Assembly (NCBI RefSeq): GCF_018736105.1
Contig: NZ_CP076135.1
Coordinates: forward strand, 3,904,001 to 3,968,000
From: Bradyrhizobium sediminis
Lineage (GTDB): Bacteria > Pseudomonadota > Alphaproteobacteria > Rhizobiales > Xanthobacteraceae
Reading direction: 5' to 3'
Length of the DNA: 64,000 nt
Under the pieces are notes generated by a model. That model saw only the letters and a program-made list of their open reading frames with translations. It did not search any database and was not told where the DNA came from. Shown here in pieces: positions 17,973 to 27,389 of the stretch. The position numbers were made by a program, and so were the translations under genes. Every line of letters starts with the position of its first letter. The stretch's first letter is position 1.

Positions 17973-18815
17973 ATGACCGAAGCGACTGAAATCGATCGCC
18001 CGTCAGCAGCGGCGGCGCAAGCCGTCGCCCCGCTGCTCAGCGTGCGCAACATCGAGGTGGTCTACGACAACGTCATCCTGGTGCTGCGGGGCTTGAGCCT
18101 CGAGGTGCCTCAGGGCGCGATCGTGGCGCTACTCGGCGCCAACGGCGCCGGCAAGTCGACGACGCTGAAGGCGATCTCGGGGCTGCTCAAGACCGAAGAC
18201 GGCGAAGTCACCCGCGGCGAAATCCTGTTCGACGGCGAGCGCATCAACGGCATCGATCCCGACAAGATCGTGCGCCGCGGCATCTTCCAGGTGATGGAGG
18301 GCCGCCGCATCATCGCCGACATGACGTCGCTGGAGAATTTGCGGCTCGGCGCCTTCACCCGAACCGACAACGAGATCGGCGCCGACATCGACAGGGTGTT
18401 CGACTATTTTCCACGCCTGAAGGAGCGCACCGGCCTCGCCGGTTATCTCTCCGGCGGCGAGCAGCAGATGCTGGCGATCGGCCGCGCGCTGATGGCGCGC
18501 CCGAAGATGATCCTGATGGACGAGCCATCGATGGGACTGTCGCCGCTGCTGGTCAAGGAAGTGTTCGGCATCATCGGCAAGATCAATCGCGATCTCGGCG
18601 TCACCATCCTGTTGGTGGAGCAGAACGCGCGCGCCGCGCTGTCGGTGGCAAGCCACGGCTACATCATGGAACAGGGCAAGGTGGTGCTCGACGGCTCGGC
18701 CTCCGAATTGCGCGACAATGAGGACGTCAAGGAATTCTACCTCGGCGGCGCCGGCGACCAGCGCAAGAGTTTTAAGAACCTGAAAAGCTTCAAGCGGCGG
18801 AAGCGGTGGCTGTGA
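17973..18815 (+). CDS. livF: Branched-chain amino acid type ABC transporter ATP-binding protein (LivF family)
   Basis: 280 residues from the ATG at 17973; an in-frame start 54 bases upstream adds a segment with no similarity. Walker A is GANGAGKST, the signature is YLSGGEQQMLAIGRAL, Walker B is MILMDEPSMGLSP and LLVEQNA holds the switch region. GIFQVMEGRRIIADMT is the usual Q-loop segment of LivF. The C-terminus is rich in Lys and Arg (KSFKNLKSFKRRKRWL), longer than usual. It works with LivG at the LivHM channel. Confidence 0.93.
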   Translation: MTEATEIDRPSAAAAQAVAPLLSVRNIEVVYDNVILVLRGLSLEVPQGAIVALLGANGAGKSTTLKAISGLLKTEDGEVTRGEILFDGERINGIDPDKIVRRGIFQVMEGRRIIADMTSLENLRLGAFTRTDNEIGADIDRVFDYFPRLKERTGLAGYLSGGEQQMLAIGRALMARPKMILMDEPSMGLSPLLVKEVFGIIGKINRDLGVTILLVEQNARAALSVASHGYIMEQGKVVLDGSASELRDNEDVKEFYLGGAGDQRKSFKNLKSFKRRKRWL

Positions 18816-18831
18816 AGCCGATTTCTTTCCC

Positions 18832-18932
18832 CGTCGTTCCGGGGCGCGCAAAGCGCGGACCTCAGATGTGCAATGCGCATCGGGGAACCACGAGATTCCG
18901 GGTCTGGTCCTGCGGACCATCCCGGAATGACG
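18832..18932. repeat. Extragenic imperfect inverted repeat
   Basis: CGTCGTTCCGGG at 18832-18843 pairs with CCCGGAATGACG at 18921-18932 with one mismatch, and the roughly 77 bases between contain further short stems (GGTCCTGCGGACC at 18906-18918). The element fills nearly all the gap between livF and the next ligase gene, ending 10 bases before its ATG. Repeats with CGTCATTCCGGG arms are very common between genes in Bradyrhizobium and relatives, as I recall them. Confidence 0.75.
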
Positions 18933-18942
18933 AAGGTGACAT

Positions 18943-20169
18943 ATGACCAACCACTACGACGCCCTCGAAACCCGCGAGCCCGCCGCACGCGAGGCGGAGC
19001 TGTTTTCGCGGCTGCCGGACGTGCTGCGCCAGGCGATGGCGGCGCCCACCTATGCCGAGCGCCTCCGGGGAATCGATCCCGCTTCCGTCACTGACCGGGC
19101 CGCGCTGGCAGCGCTGCCGCTGCTGCGCAAGTCCGACCTCCCTGCCCTGCACAAGGCCGCCCCGCCCTTCGGCGGCCTCGTCCCGGGCCCTCCAGGCTCG
19201 TTCGGGAGGCTGTTTACATCACCCGGCCCGATCTTCGAGCCCGAGACCACCCGGGCCGACCCATGGCGCGGCGCGCGGGCGCTGTTTGCCGCCGGCTTCA
19301 GGCCGGGAGACGTGGTGCTGAACACTTTCAGCTATCACCTCACGCCGGGCGGCTTCATCTTCGACGCCTCCGCGCGCGCGCTCGGCTGCGCGGTAATCCC
19401 AGCCGGTCCCGGCAATACCGAAGCGCAATTCGAGCTGATCGAGGCCTATCGCCCGGTCGGCTACAGCGGCACCCCGGATTTCCTCAAGATCCTGCTCGAC
19501 GCGGCCGACAGCGCCGGGCGCGACATCTCCTCGATCAAGCGCGCGCTGGTGTCGGGCGCGGCGTTTCCGAAGTCGCTGCAGGACGAGATCAAATCCCGCG
19601 GTATCGACGCCTACCAGGCGTTCGGCACCGCCGATCTCGGCCTGATCGCCTTCGAGACCTCATCCCATGACGGCATGGTGGTCAACGAGGACCTGATCAT
19701 GGAAATCGTGCGGCCGGGCACCGGCGACCCCGTCGCCGGGGGCGAGGTCGGCGAAATCGTGGTGACCTCGCTCGATCCGCATCACCCCTGGATTCGTCTG
19801 GCCATCGGCGACCTCACGGCGGCGCTGCCCGGCCCGAGTCCGTGCGGACGAAGCAACATGCGCATCAAGGGCTGGATGGGCCGCGCCGACCAGACCACCA
19901 AGATCAAGGGTATGTTCGTGCGTCCCGAGCAGATCGCGGAAATCGGCAAGCGCCATCCTGGACTGGGGCGGCTGCGCCTGGTGGTGACGCGCGAGGGCGA
20001 GGCCGACGTGATGACGCTCAGGGCCGAATGCGGCTCGCCCAGCGAGGCGCTGCGCGGCGAACTCGCCGCGACACTGCGCGCAGTCACCAAGCTCGGCGGG
20101 TCGATTAGTTTGGTCGCGGGCGGTTCATTGCCGAATGACGGCAAGGTCATTGTGGACGAGCGCAGCTAG
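18943..20169 (+). CDS. Phenylacetate-CoA ligase (PaaK) family AMP-binding protein
   Basis: 408 residues, close to PaaK length. It would activate an aromatic or other organic acid to its CoA thioester. The early part, RLPDVLRQAM and LRKSDLPALHKAAPPFGGL, is in PaaK-like arrangement. YSGTPDFLKILLDAA, AFGTADLGLIAFET and MRIKGWMGRADQTTKIKGMFVRPEQIAE match the conserved core and the C-terminal turn. The phosphate-loop position reads RLFTSPGPIFEPE and not the usual SSGTTGxPT, so ATP contacts may differ. Last gene of the liv unit and the second ligase in it. Confidence 0.87.
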   Translation: MTNHYDALETREPAAREAELFSRLPDVLRQAMAAPTYAERLRGIDPASVTDRAALAALPLLRKSDLPALHKAAPPFGGLVPGPPGSFGRLFTSPGPIFEPETTRADPWRGARALFAAGFRPGDVVLNTFSYHLTPGGFIFDASARALGCAVIPAGPGNTEAQFELIEAYRPVGYSGTPDFLKILLDAADSAGRDISSIKRALVSGAAFPKSLQDEIKSRGIDAYQAFGTADLGLIAFETSSHDGMVVNEDLIMEIVRPGTGDPVAGGEVGEIVVTSLDPHHPWIRLAIGDLTAALPGPSPCGRSNMRIKGWMGRADQTTKIKGMFVRPEQIAEIGKRHPGLGRLRLVVTREGEADVMTLRAECGSPSEALRGELAATLRAVTKLGGSISLVAGGSLPNDGKVIVDERS

Positions 20170-20205
20170 CGGTTTGGCGGCCTGAAAGACGAGCCCGCCG
20201 CCAGT

Positions 20206-21519
20206 TCAAGCCCTGATGATGTTCGGAGCCGGCTCCAGAAACTTTCCTCGGCAATCCACCAGCAACTGGGCAGTCGACTTGATCAGTTCGTAGTCGAACT
20301 TGTCGTGGTCGGTGGCCAGCAGCAGGCAGTCGAAGCTGGCTATGGTCTCCCTTGTCAGCGCCACGCTGGAAAGCGAAAAATGATGTGCGCGCATCCTCGG
20401 AAACGACGGAATATGGGGATCGCTGTAGGAAATCGATGCTCCGAGGCCTTGCAGACGTTCCATCAGAACGACCGAAGGAGACTCTCTGGAATCGTCCACG
20501 TTCTTCTTGTAGGCGATGCCGAGCACGAGAATCTTGCTGCCGTTGACCGATTTCTTCCTGGAGTTCAGAGCGTCGACGACTTTCGAGACGACATAGTCCG
20601 GCATCGAGGAGTTGATTTCACCGGCGAGTTCGATGAAGCGGGTATGAACGCCGTATTCGCGAGCCTTCCAGGTCAGATAGAACGGATCGATCGGAATGCA
20701 GTGTCCGCCGATCCCCGGGCCGGGATAGTAGGGGACAAAACCGAACGGCTTGGTGGCGGCAGCGCGAATAACCTCGTGAAGATCGATGCCCATCTTGTCG
20801 GCGACGATCTTCATTTCGTTGACCAGGCCGATGTTCACCGATCGGTGTATGTTCTCGAGCAGCTTCGTCAGTTCGGCGGCGCGCGTCGAGCTGACGGGGA
20901 CCACCTTGTCGACGACCTGATTGTACAGGGCAATCCCGGCCGCCAGGCACTGGCTTGTACAGCCGCCACACACCTTTGGAATGGTCTGGGTGGAATAACT
21001 CTGATTTCCGGGATCTTCCCGCTCCGGGGAGAAGACCAGGAAGATGTCCTCGCCGACCTTGAGGCCCTGGGCCTCGATGCGCGGTTTCAACTCCTCGTCC
21101 GTGGTGCCGGGATAGGTCGTACTTTCGAGCGAGAGCACCATGCCGCGGTGCAGGTACGGCAGCACGGAATCGATCGTACTCAGGACAAAGCTCAGGTCGG
21201 GCTCACGGTGCTTGCTGAGCGGGGTCGGCACGCAAAGGATGAGAGCGTCGACCTCGGAAACTCGCGTGAGGTCTGTGGTCGGCTCGAGGCTCCGACCGAC
21301 AAACCGCGACAATTTCCCGGAATCGATATGTTCGATATAGGACCGGCCGCTACGCAGCGCGTCCACCTTGGATTGATCGACGTCGAAGCCAATGACGTCA
21401 TAGCCGACCTCGCAATAGCGGAGCATCAGCGGCAGACCGACATATCCCAGTCCGATGATGCCGATCCTGGCGGCTTTCCGATTCAGCTTGGTTATCAATT
21501 CCGAGTGTGTGTCAGTCAC
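20206..21519 (-). CDS. wbpA: UDP-N-acetylglucosamine 6-dehydrogenase (WbpA/WecC-like)
   Basis: 437 residues from a GTG at 21519 that has GAAAGG upstream; a TTG at 21534 is the alternative. It oxidises C6 of a UDP-HexNAc to the uronic acid with two NAD turnovers. [14 protein letters not shown] is the cofactor loop, ESTTYPGTT and [17 protein letters not shown] form the middle domain, and [16 protein letters not shown] holds the catalytic Cys near residue 275. [17 protein letters not shown] is the C-terminal domain signature. It is the last gene of the 28-gene minus-strand block. Its product could feed the wbpB-wbpD-wbpE genes at 49.6-52.2 kb. Confidence 0.92.
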   Translation of the reverse strand: MTDTHSELITKLNRKAARIGIIGLGYVGLPLMLRYCEVGYDVIGFDVDQSKVDALRSGRSYIEHIDSGKLSRFVGRSLEPTTDLTRVSEVDALILCVPTPLSKHREPDLSFVLSTIDSVLPYLHRGMVLSLESTTYPGTTDEELKPRIEAQGLKVGEDIFLVFSPEREDPGNQSYSTQTIPKVCGGCTSQCLAAGIALYNQVVDKVVPVSSTRAAELTKLLENIHRSVNIGLVNEMKIVADKMGIDLHEVIRAAATKPFGFVPYYPGPGIGGHCIPIDPFYLTWKAREYGVHTRFIELAGEINSSMPDYVVSKVVDALNSRKKSVNGSKILVLGIAYKKNVDDSRESPSVVLMERLQGLGASISYSDPHIPSFPRMRAHHFSLSSVALTRETIASFDCLLLATDHDKFDYELIKSTAQLLVDCRGKFLEPAPNIIRA

Positions 21520-21714
21520 CTGCAAGCCTTTCAACTCATGATCTTGTAACGGAGGCGCCCGGCTGCCGGCCCGGAATGGCGCTGCCGAAGTTTCGTACTT
21601 GTTTATCCTGCCAACCGCGGCAGCGCTGGACGATGCAGGTGCGATCGTCGCCCTGGCGAAACGCCGACCGGGATTCGCTCCGTCTCTCGACGCAGGCGCA
21701 CAGGGATCTCTGAT

Positions 21715-22653
21715 TCACCCGACGGCGCTCTCCTCTCGGCGGAATAAGCCGCCGAGCCGACGGAGCCCCAGTGCATACTTGGAGCAAGCGAGCGCAGGCA
21801 CGAGGACCTCGCGAAACAGAAGAATAACGACCAGTCCGGCGAACATGATCGCTGCGGCAACGAGAGCAATCCGGCCTTTGGCCGGCGCAACCGGATCTAC
21901 CGGCATGGTCGGCGGCAGAACGATGGCATCATGACCCGGCCCTTCGACGATCGATCTCAATTCCTCGCTCTTGGCGACTCCATCGGTACGCAGCTTGATC
22001 AAATCGGCAACATTGACCGGAGCGTATCCGGTCTTGATGTCGGGACGAAACAGCTCCGGATGAGCCATCAACTGCGCAATTGCCGTCGATAGATCGGCCG
22101 ATTGAACCTCGAGCGCCTCCCTCAGCCGCTGCAGGGAAGCGAGCTTTTCCGGCGGCGGCTTCATTGCGGCGAGCCAGGAATCGACTGTTGCGGTCAATAT
22201 ATCGCGCGCGCGTGACGGCTCGGCGTCCAACACTTCCAGAACGTAAAGCGAGGATGACCTCGAATCGGCTCCCTGGACCGGCCTGAACTGGATTCTTGAT
22301 GCCAGATAGCTCCTGCCTTCTTCCGGGGGCATCGAGGAAAATGGCTGCCGCTGGGAAAGCTTGCGCAGCACCGCATCCACGACCACCGGAGACGGAATAA
22401 GCGTTGAACTCCTCTTGGCCATCGCCTCCTCCAGCGGGCCAACATAGGCATAACTCCGATAGGATTTCGGCAGCAGCAAGCTGCCGGCATAGGCAACGGC
22501 CCCCGCGATCAGCGGACCAATGATCAGGAGCTTCCAGTGTCGCAAAATGACAAGCAGCGAGTCGAGCAATAGTGCCCAGGGGTCAGCCTCAGCGCTCGTG
22601 GGCGGTTCTTGCTGCGACAACGAACCTTGCGTTGATGGGAAATTCTGATTCAT
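21715..22653 (-). CDS. Wzz-like polysaccharide chain-length determinant protein
   Basis: 312 residues. A polar start is followed by one membrane span (LLIIGPLIAGAVAYAGSLLL, about residues 43-62), a periplasmic domain of some 190 residues with coiled-coil-like helices, and a second span near residues 260-285 (IALVAAAIMFAGLVVILLF). This is the PCP-1/Wzz layout, inner-membrane proteins that set polymer length with Wzy. The proline-rich motif near the second span (PTMPVDPVAPAKG) is a good match for the family. It lacks a kinase domain, unlike Wzc. Confidence 0.8.
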   Translation of the reverse strand: MNQNFPSTQGSLSQQEPPTSAEADPWALLLDSLLVILRHWKLLIIGPLIAGAVAYAGSLLLPKSYRSYAYVGPLEEAMAKRSSTLIPSPVVVDAVLRKLSQRQPFSSMPPEEGRSYLASRIQFRPVQGADSRSSSLYVLEVLDAEPSRARDILTATVDSWLAAMKPPPEKLASLQRLREALEVQSADLSTAIAQLMAHPELFRPDIKTGYAPVNVADLIKLRTDGVAKSEELRSIVEGPGHDAIVLPPTMPVDPVAPAKGRIALVAAAIMFAGLVVILLFREVLVPALACSKYALGLRRLGGLFRREESAVG

Positions 22654-22771
22654 AGCGCGCCAGACATTCTAACTACTCCCGGGTGATAGTGGCTTGCCGC
22701 AGCCGAACCCGCAATTGATAAGTTGATGACCGACCCGTTGGCCGAAAAACGACCATCGATCCCGGCCCCGC

Positions 22772-24001
22772 TCAGGGAGCCTGCACCACCTCGGCCAGCG
22801 CCTGTTCCAGCCTGTCGACAAGATGTTCGCGGTTGAATTCGCGCCCCGCATAGGCACGACCGCGAGTTCCCATCGCCGCGCGTTCGGCGGCTGGGGTTTC
22901 GATCAAGCGCCGCACCTGACGCACCAGTCCGGGCCCATCGCCGGCTGGACAGACCAGTCCGGCCCCGGCTTCTTCAATCACCCGAGCGCCCTCACCATCG
23001 AGCATGCCGAGGATCGGAACCCCGGCGGCGAGATAACTCTGCACCTTGCCGGGGATGGTCATACTGAAGATCGAACCGGCCTTGAGCGAAACCAGCAGCG
23101 CATCGGCGGCGCGAAAAAACGACGGCATGCGTTCGATCGGATGCTGGCCAAGCAACGTCACGACGTCGCGCAGGCCTCGCGCATCGACCTCGGCTTCGAC
23201 CTGCGCTTTCGCCCGTCCGTCGCCGACGATGATCCAGTGAATGTCGATTCTGTCGCGCAACGCTTCAATCGCGCTAAGAATCGACGGAAAATCCTGCGCT
23301 TCGCCGATATTGCCTGCGAACAGAATCTTGAACTTTCCGTCATATGGACTGAATTCGGGGACGGAGGTCTGCCTGGCTGGGGATGCATCGAAAACCTGTT
23401 CAGCCCAACCGGGAAGATAATTCACGCGGGTCGCATCACCCCCATAGCGTACCACATTGGCAACGAACGCCCTCGATTGCACGAACACGCAAGCCGAATG
23501 GCGATAGATGAAGCCGATGAGATGGCCGACCCAACGCAACATGAATTTGAAGCGGATCGCGCCAACCGCGGCCAGGGTTTCCGGCCAGAGATCCAGCACC
23601 CAGATCGTGACCGGTGCGCGCTTCAACCGGCCGATCAGCAAGGCCGGCAAGGCGGCCGTCATCGGCGACACCAGATAGGAAAAAACCACGTCATATGACC
23701 TGCCTCGGAGCCGCCAGGCGCCGACGGTCGACCCGGAAATGACGAAGCTGAGATAGTTCAGGGCCAGCTGGAGACGGCTCTGGCCGCGCGGGATCAGCGG
23801 CACGCGGACGATCGACGCGCCGCCATATTGCGAAAAGCATCCGGGGTTCTTGCGGAAATCCTCGAAGATTCGACCCGAGGGATAATTCGGCACTCCGGTC
23901 AGCACCGTCACTTCGTGTCCGCGCGCGACGAGTTCGGCCACCAGCTCGTTGATACGAAAATTCTCCGGCCAAAAATATTGACTGACGATCAGAATCCGCA
24001 A
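22772..24001 (-). CDS. Glycosyltransferase family 4, WbuB-like
   Basis: 409 residues from a TTG start, 9 bases after the epimerase gene stops. A GT-B enzyme: MRILIVSQYFWPENFRINEL begins the N-domain, and the donor site is around FAGNIGEAQDF, IVGDGRAKAQVE and MTIPGKVQSYLAAGVPILG. The start and the TIPGKVQSYLA motif are typical of WbuB, a transferase for L-FucNAc in E. coli O-antigens. Its place directly after the three UDP-L-FucNAc genes supports that assignment. It acts at the cytoplasmic face on the lipid-linked unit. Confidence 0.87.
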   Translation of the reverse strand: MRILIVSQYFWPENFRINELVAELVARGHEVTVLTGVPNYPSGRIFEDFRKNPGCFSQYGGASIVRVPLIPRGQSRLQLALNYLSFVISGSTVGAWRLRGRSYDVVFSYLVSPMTAALPALLIGRLKRAPVTIWVLDLWPETLAAVGAIRFKFMLRWVGHLIGFIYRHSACVFVQSRAFVANVVRYGGDATRVNYLPGWAEQVFDASPARQTSVPEFSPYDGKFKILFAGNIGEAQDFPSILSAIEALRDRIDIHWIIVGDGRAKAQVEAEVDARGLRDVVTLLGQHPIERMPSFFRAADALLVSLKAGSIFSMTIPGKVQSYLAAGVPILGMLDGEGARVIEEAGAGLVCPAGDGPGLVRQVRRLIETPAAERAAMGTRGRAYAGREFNREHLVDRLEQALAEVVQAP

Positions 24002-24010
24002 TTGCTTCGC

Positions 24011-25144
24011 TCAATCGTACTTACGCCAGACTACTCGGTTCACATAGTCCGTGTAGCTGTGAATGATCCGAACGATCTTGTCCGAGACGTTCGGCACGTC
24101 GTAATCGCCCACCAGATGGCCGGTTCTGACCGGCCCGCGGGATTGCTGCTCCAGCAGGGACAACGCTTGACGCACCCGCCCGATCTCGAGGCCAACCATC
24201 ATCACGGCCGCCTCCTCCATCGCTTCGGGCCGCTCGTGCGCCTCGCGCAGATTCAGTGCCGGAAAGTTCAGGATTGACGATTCCTCGCTGATCGTTCCGC
24301 TGTCGGAAAGCACCGTCCGCGCCGACATCTGCAATTTCACATAATCGCTGAAGCCGAGCGGCTTGAGCAGGCGGATCTGACCGTGAAATTTCGTGCCGTC
24401 CTCCTCGATCCGCTTGCGTGTGCGGGGATGGGTCGAAACGATCACCGGCAGACCGTGATCTTCCGCAATGCCGTTGAGTACGGCGACCAGCTTGCCGAAT
24501 GAGCGTGACGATTCGATATTTTCCTCGCGGTGGGCACTGACGACAAAGTATTGTTCAGGGGTCAGCCCCAATTGCGTCACCACGTTCGAGGCGTCGATCT
24601 TCGTGCGATAGTGCGACAGCACCTCGAACATCGGACTGCCGGTCTTGATGACGAGATCCGGCGCAAGACCTTCGCGCAACAAATACTCGCGCGCGATCGA
24701 GCTATAGGTCAGGTTGACGTCGGCGGTATGATCGACGATGCGGCGGTTGGTCTCCTCGGGAACCCGCTCATCGAAGCAGCGGTTGCCGGCTTCCATGTGG
24801 AAGATGGGAATTTTGCGGCGCTTCGCCGGAATCACCGCGAGACAGCTGTTGGTGTCGCCGAGCACCAGCATCGCATCCGGCTGCTCCTCGGCCAGCACAT
24901 CATCGACCTTGGCGATCACATTGCCGATCGTCTGCATCGCGCTGTCGCCCGCGCAGCCCAAGAAGCGGTCGGGATTTCGAACTCCGAGGTCCTCGAAGAA
25001 GATCGCATTGAGTTCGTAGTCGTAATTCTGCCCGGTGTGGACGAGCACCTGGTCGCAGTGAATGTCCAGCTTGGCCATCACCCGCGACAGACGGATGATC
25101 TCCGGCCGGGTGCCGACGACGGTCACGACCTTCAGTTTCCTCAC
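24011..25144 (-). CDS. UDP-N-acetylglucosamine 2-epimerase family protein (WbjD/FnlC/CapG-like)
   Basis: 377 residues from a GTG at 25144 that overlaps the stop of the preceding gene (GTGA). Non-hydrolysing epimerase fold: VVGTRPEIIRLSRVM at the start, LVLGDTNSCLAVI, HMEAGNRCFDERVPEETNRRIVDH and SDSGTISEESSILNFP. In the L-FucNAc pathway this enzyme epimerises C2 of UDP-N-acetyl-L-pneumosamine to give UDP-L-FucNAc. The gene order wbjB-wbjC-wbjD and the close overlaps make this the likely role. WbpI-type epimerisation of a ManNAc-uronate is the alternative. Confidence 0.9.
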   Translation of the reverse strand: MRKLKVVTVVGTRPEIIRLSRVMAKLDIHCDQVLVHTGQNYDYELNAIFFEDLGVRNPDRFLGCAGDSAMQTIGNVIAKVDDVLAEEQPDAMLVLGDTNSCLAVIPAKRRKIPIFHMEAGNRCFDERVPEETNRRIVDHTADVNLTYSSIAREYLLREGLAPDLVIKTGSPMFEVLSHYRTKIDASNVVTQLGLTPEQYFVVSAHREENIESSRSFGKLVAVLNGIAEDHGLPVIVSTHPRTRKRIEEDGTKFHGQIRLLKPLGFSDYVKLQMSARTVLSDSGTISEESSILNFPALNLREAHERPEAMEEAAVMMVGLEIGRVRQALSLLEQQSRGPVRTGHLVGDYDVPNVSDKIVRIIHSYTDYVNRVVWRKYD

Positions 25145-26253
25145 GCGACCACCTTCATGGTTATCGTATCGGGCCGTGCGCGATCGAAAATCTCGTTTGC
25201 CCACAGCATGACGATCAACTCGTCATCGCCGACGTTGGTTATGTCGTGCGCCCACCCCGGGATGGTTTCGACGATGTATCCCTCGCCGCCGCGCACTACT
25301 ATCTCATGAAATTCGCCGGTCACGATCTGCCTGAAGCGAAACTTCGCGCTGCCGCGAATGACCACGAACTTTTCGGCCTTGGTGTGATGATAGTGTTCCC
25401 CGCGGGTGACGCCGGGATGCGCGGTGAAGTACGAGAACTGACCGCAGTCCGGGGTCTTCAATACCTCCGCGAAGGTGCCGCGCGGATCGTCGTATTGCGG
25501 GATCTGGTAGGCGAATGAGGCTGCGGGAAGATGCGTAACGTAAGTTGCGTAGAGCGCCCTCGTCAGGCCGGTGCCGACCGGCGGGGTCAATAGTGTCGAA
25601 CGGCTGATGAAGAAACTGCGGATGATATCCGCAACTTCGCCGACCGTCGTTTCATAGACGGGCCCAGCCTCCATCAGGCCCGCCGCCGGACCCGGCGAGG
25701 CCAGACAGCGGAGCATGGCATCCACCACGTCATCGACATAGACAAGCCGGAGCTTGGCGGCCGGATCGTCGACGCGGATGGGCAGGCCCCGGGCCACGTT
25801 ATGACAGAAGGTAGCGACGACCGAATTATAATCCGGCCGCGCCCACTTGCCGAACACGTTGGTCAGGCGAAACAGAAGGACCGGCGCCCCGCTCTCCCGG
25901 CCGTAGCTCAACAGGATGTTTTCCGCGGCGAGCTTGCTTCGTCCGTAGGGGTTCTCCAGCGCGGCCTGCGACGATGAAGAAAACACCACCGGCGTCCGTC
26001 GACCGACGCTGCGAAGCGCCTGGCAGAGCTGCTCGGTGAAATCCCGGTTACCCCGGACGAACTCGTCCTCAGTCTGCGGACGATTGACCCCGGCGAGGTG
26101 AAAAACGAAATCAGCAGCGGCGAGCCCGGCCACCAGTTCCTGTGGCGAGGAGGAACGCGTGATGCCGACAATGTCCTGGTAACCGGCTTCGCGCAGGCGA
26201 ATCCGCAAGTTCGCGCCGAGAAACCCGTCTGCTCCGGTAATCAGGATGCGCAT
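25141..26253 (-). CDS. CapF/WbjC/FnlB-like bifunctional sugar epimerase-reductase with cupin domain
   Basis: 370 residues from the ATG at 26253; a TTG at 26262 overlapping the previous stop is possible. Residues 1-245 are an SDR domain (ILITGADGFLGANL, NPYGRSKLAAEN with YxxxK). Residues 250-370 are a cupin (SFAYQIPQYDDPRGTFAEVL, GVTRGEHYHHTKAEKF with metal-binding His residues). This two-domain layout is specific to CapF, which epimerises C3 in the cupin and reduces C4 in the SDR domain on the way to UDP-L-FucNAc. Confidence 0.92.
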   Translation of the reverse strand: MRILITGADGFLGANLRIRLREAGYQDIVGITRSSSPQELVAGLAAADFVFHLAGVNRPQTEDEFVRGNRDFTEQLCQALRSVGRRTPVVFSSSSQAALENPYGRSKLAAENILLSYGRESGAPVLLFRLTNVFGKWARPDYNSVVATFCHNVARGLPIRVDDPAAKLRLVYVDDVVDAMLRCLASPGPAAGLMEAGPVYETTVGEVADIIRSFFISRSTLLTPPVGTGLTRALYATYVTHLPAASFAYQIPQYDDPRGTFAEVLKTPDCGQFSYFTAHPGVTRGEHYHHTKAEKFVVIRGSAKFRFRQIVTGEFHEIVVRGGEGYIVETIPGWAHDITNVGDDELIVMLWANEIFDRARPDTITMKVVA

Positions 26254-26258
26254 CAGGC

Positions 26259-27287
26259 TCAATCGTCCAGATCAACCGGCTCGCCGCGCGCGATAGACTG
26301 CACGAACTCGAGCCGAAGCAGCAGCTCCTTCATCGCGGGCACGTCGAGCTGGACCGTATTCTCGGAATTATAGTCATGGCCCGCGCTGATGCGACGCTCG
26401 CCTTCTTCGACGAATTTCGCGTAGTTGAGATCGCGGCCGTCCGGCGGCACCCGATAATAATTGCCGCGACTTTCGGCGTGACTCATCTCCTCCCGGCTCA
26501 ACAGCGTTTCGTAGAGCTTCTCGCCATGCCGCGTGCCGATTTCAAGTATCGGATGGTCCGGCCGCCCCATCACCTCGAGCAGGGCGCGCGCCAGCACCGC
26601 GACGGTCGCAGCCGGTGCCTTCTGGACGAAGATGTCGCCGTTTTGCCCATGCGTGAACGCGTGCAGCACGAGTTCGACCGACTCGTCGAGCGTCATCATG
26701 AACCTGGTCATTGCGGGATCGGTGATGGTGATCGGCTTGCCGGCGGCGATCTGCTCGACGAACAACGGGATCACCGACCCCCGGGACGCCATCACGTTAC
26801 CGTAACGCGTTCCGCAGATCACGGTCCCCTGCAGATTGCGCGAAACCGCGACCATGACCTTCTCCATCATGGCCTTGGACATTCCCATTGCGTTGACGGG
26901 ATAGACGGCCTTGTCGGTGCTCAGGCACACGACGCGCTTCACGTTCGCGGCGATCGCTGCTTCGAGCACGTTCTCGGTACCGAGAACATTGGTGCGGACA
27001 GCCTCCATCGGATAGAATTCACAGGACGGCACCTGCTTCAGCGCCGCCGCGTGAAAGCAGTAGTCGACGCCACGCATCGCCGCGGCAACGCTACGCGGTT
27101 CCCGCACGTCGCCGATATAGAACTTCAGCTTTGGGTCCGGATATTTCTTCCGCAGGTCATCCTGCTTCTTCTCGTCCCTGCTGAAGATCCTGATCTCGCG
27201 CATGTCGGATGCAAGGAAGCGCTTCAGCACTGCCTTGCCGAACGAACCGGTCCCGCCCGTTATCAATAGAACCCTGTCATCAAACAT
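26259..27287 (-). CDS. CapE/WbjB/FnlA-like UDP-GlcNAc 4,6-dehydratase (5-epimerising)
   Basis: 342 residues from the ATG at 27287; residues encoded upstream in frame are not part of the family. RVLLITGGTGSFGKAVL is the cofactor loop and STDKAVYPVNAMGMSKAMME the active-site segment, where Met replaces the usual Tyr (MxxxK), as in FnlA/PseB-type inverting dehydratases. It would turn UDP-GlcNAc into the 4-keto-6-deoxy L-sugar that CapF uses. First of three coupled genes, so the block makes UDP-L-FucNAc from UDP-GlcNAc. Confidence 0.92.
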   Translation of the reverse strand: MFDDRVLLITGGTGSFGKAVLKRFLASDMREIRIFSRDEKKQDDLRKKYPDPKLKFYIGDVREPRSVAAAMRGVDYCFHAAALKQVPSCEFYPMEAVRTNVLGTENVLEAAIAANVKRVVCLSTDKAVYPVNAMGMSKAMMEKVMVAVSRNLQGTVICGTRYGNVMASRGSVIPLFVEQIAAGKPITITDPAMTRFMMTLDESVELVLHAFTHGQNGDIFVQKAPAATVAVLARALLEVMGRPDHPILEIGTRHGEKLYETLLSREEMSHAESRGNYYRVPPDGRDLNYAKFVEEGERRISAGHDYNSENTVQLDVPAMKELLLRLEFVQSIARGEPVDLDD

Positions 27288-27389
27288 TCGAAATTCCGGA
27301 TATCGGGTCTGTCTCTCGCCTATTGCGCCCATTTCTGGTTGCACAGCACATTGTCACTCGCGTTGACTCGGCAACTCGTCCAGCAATTC

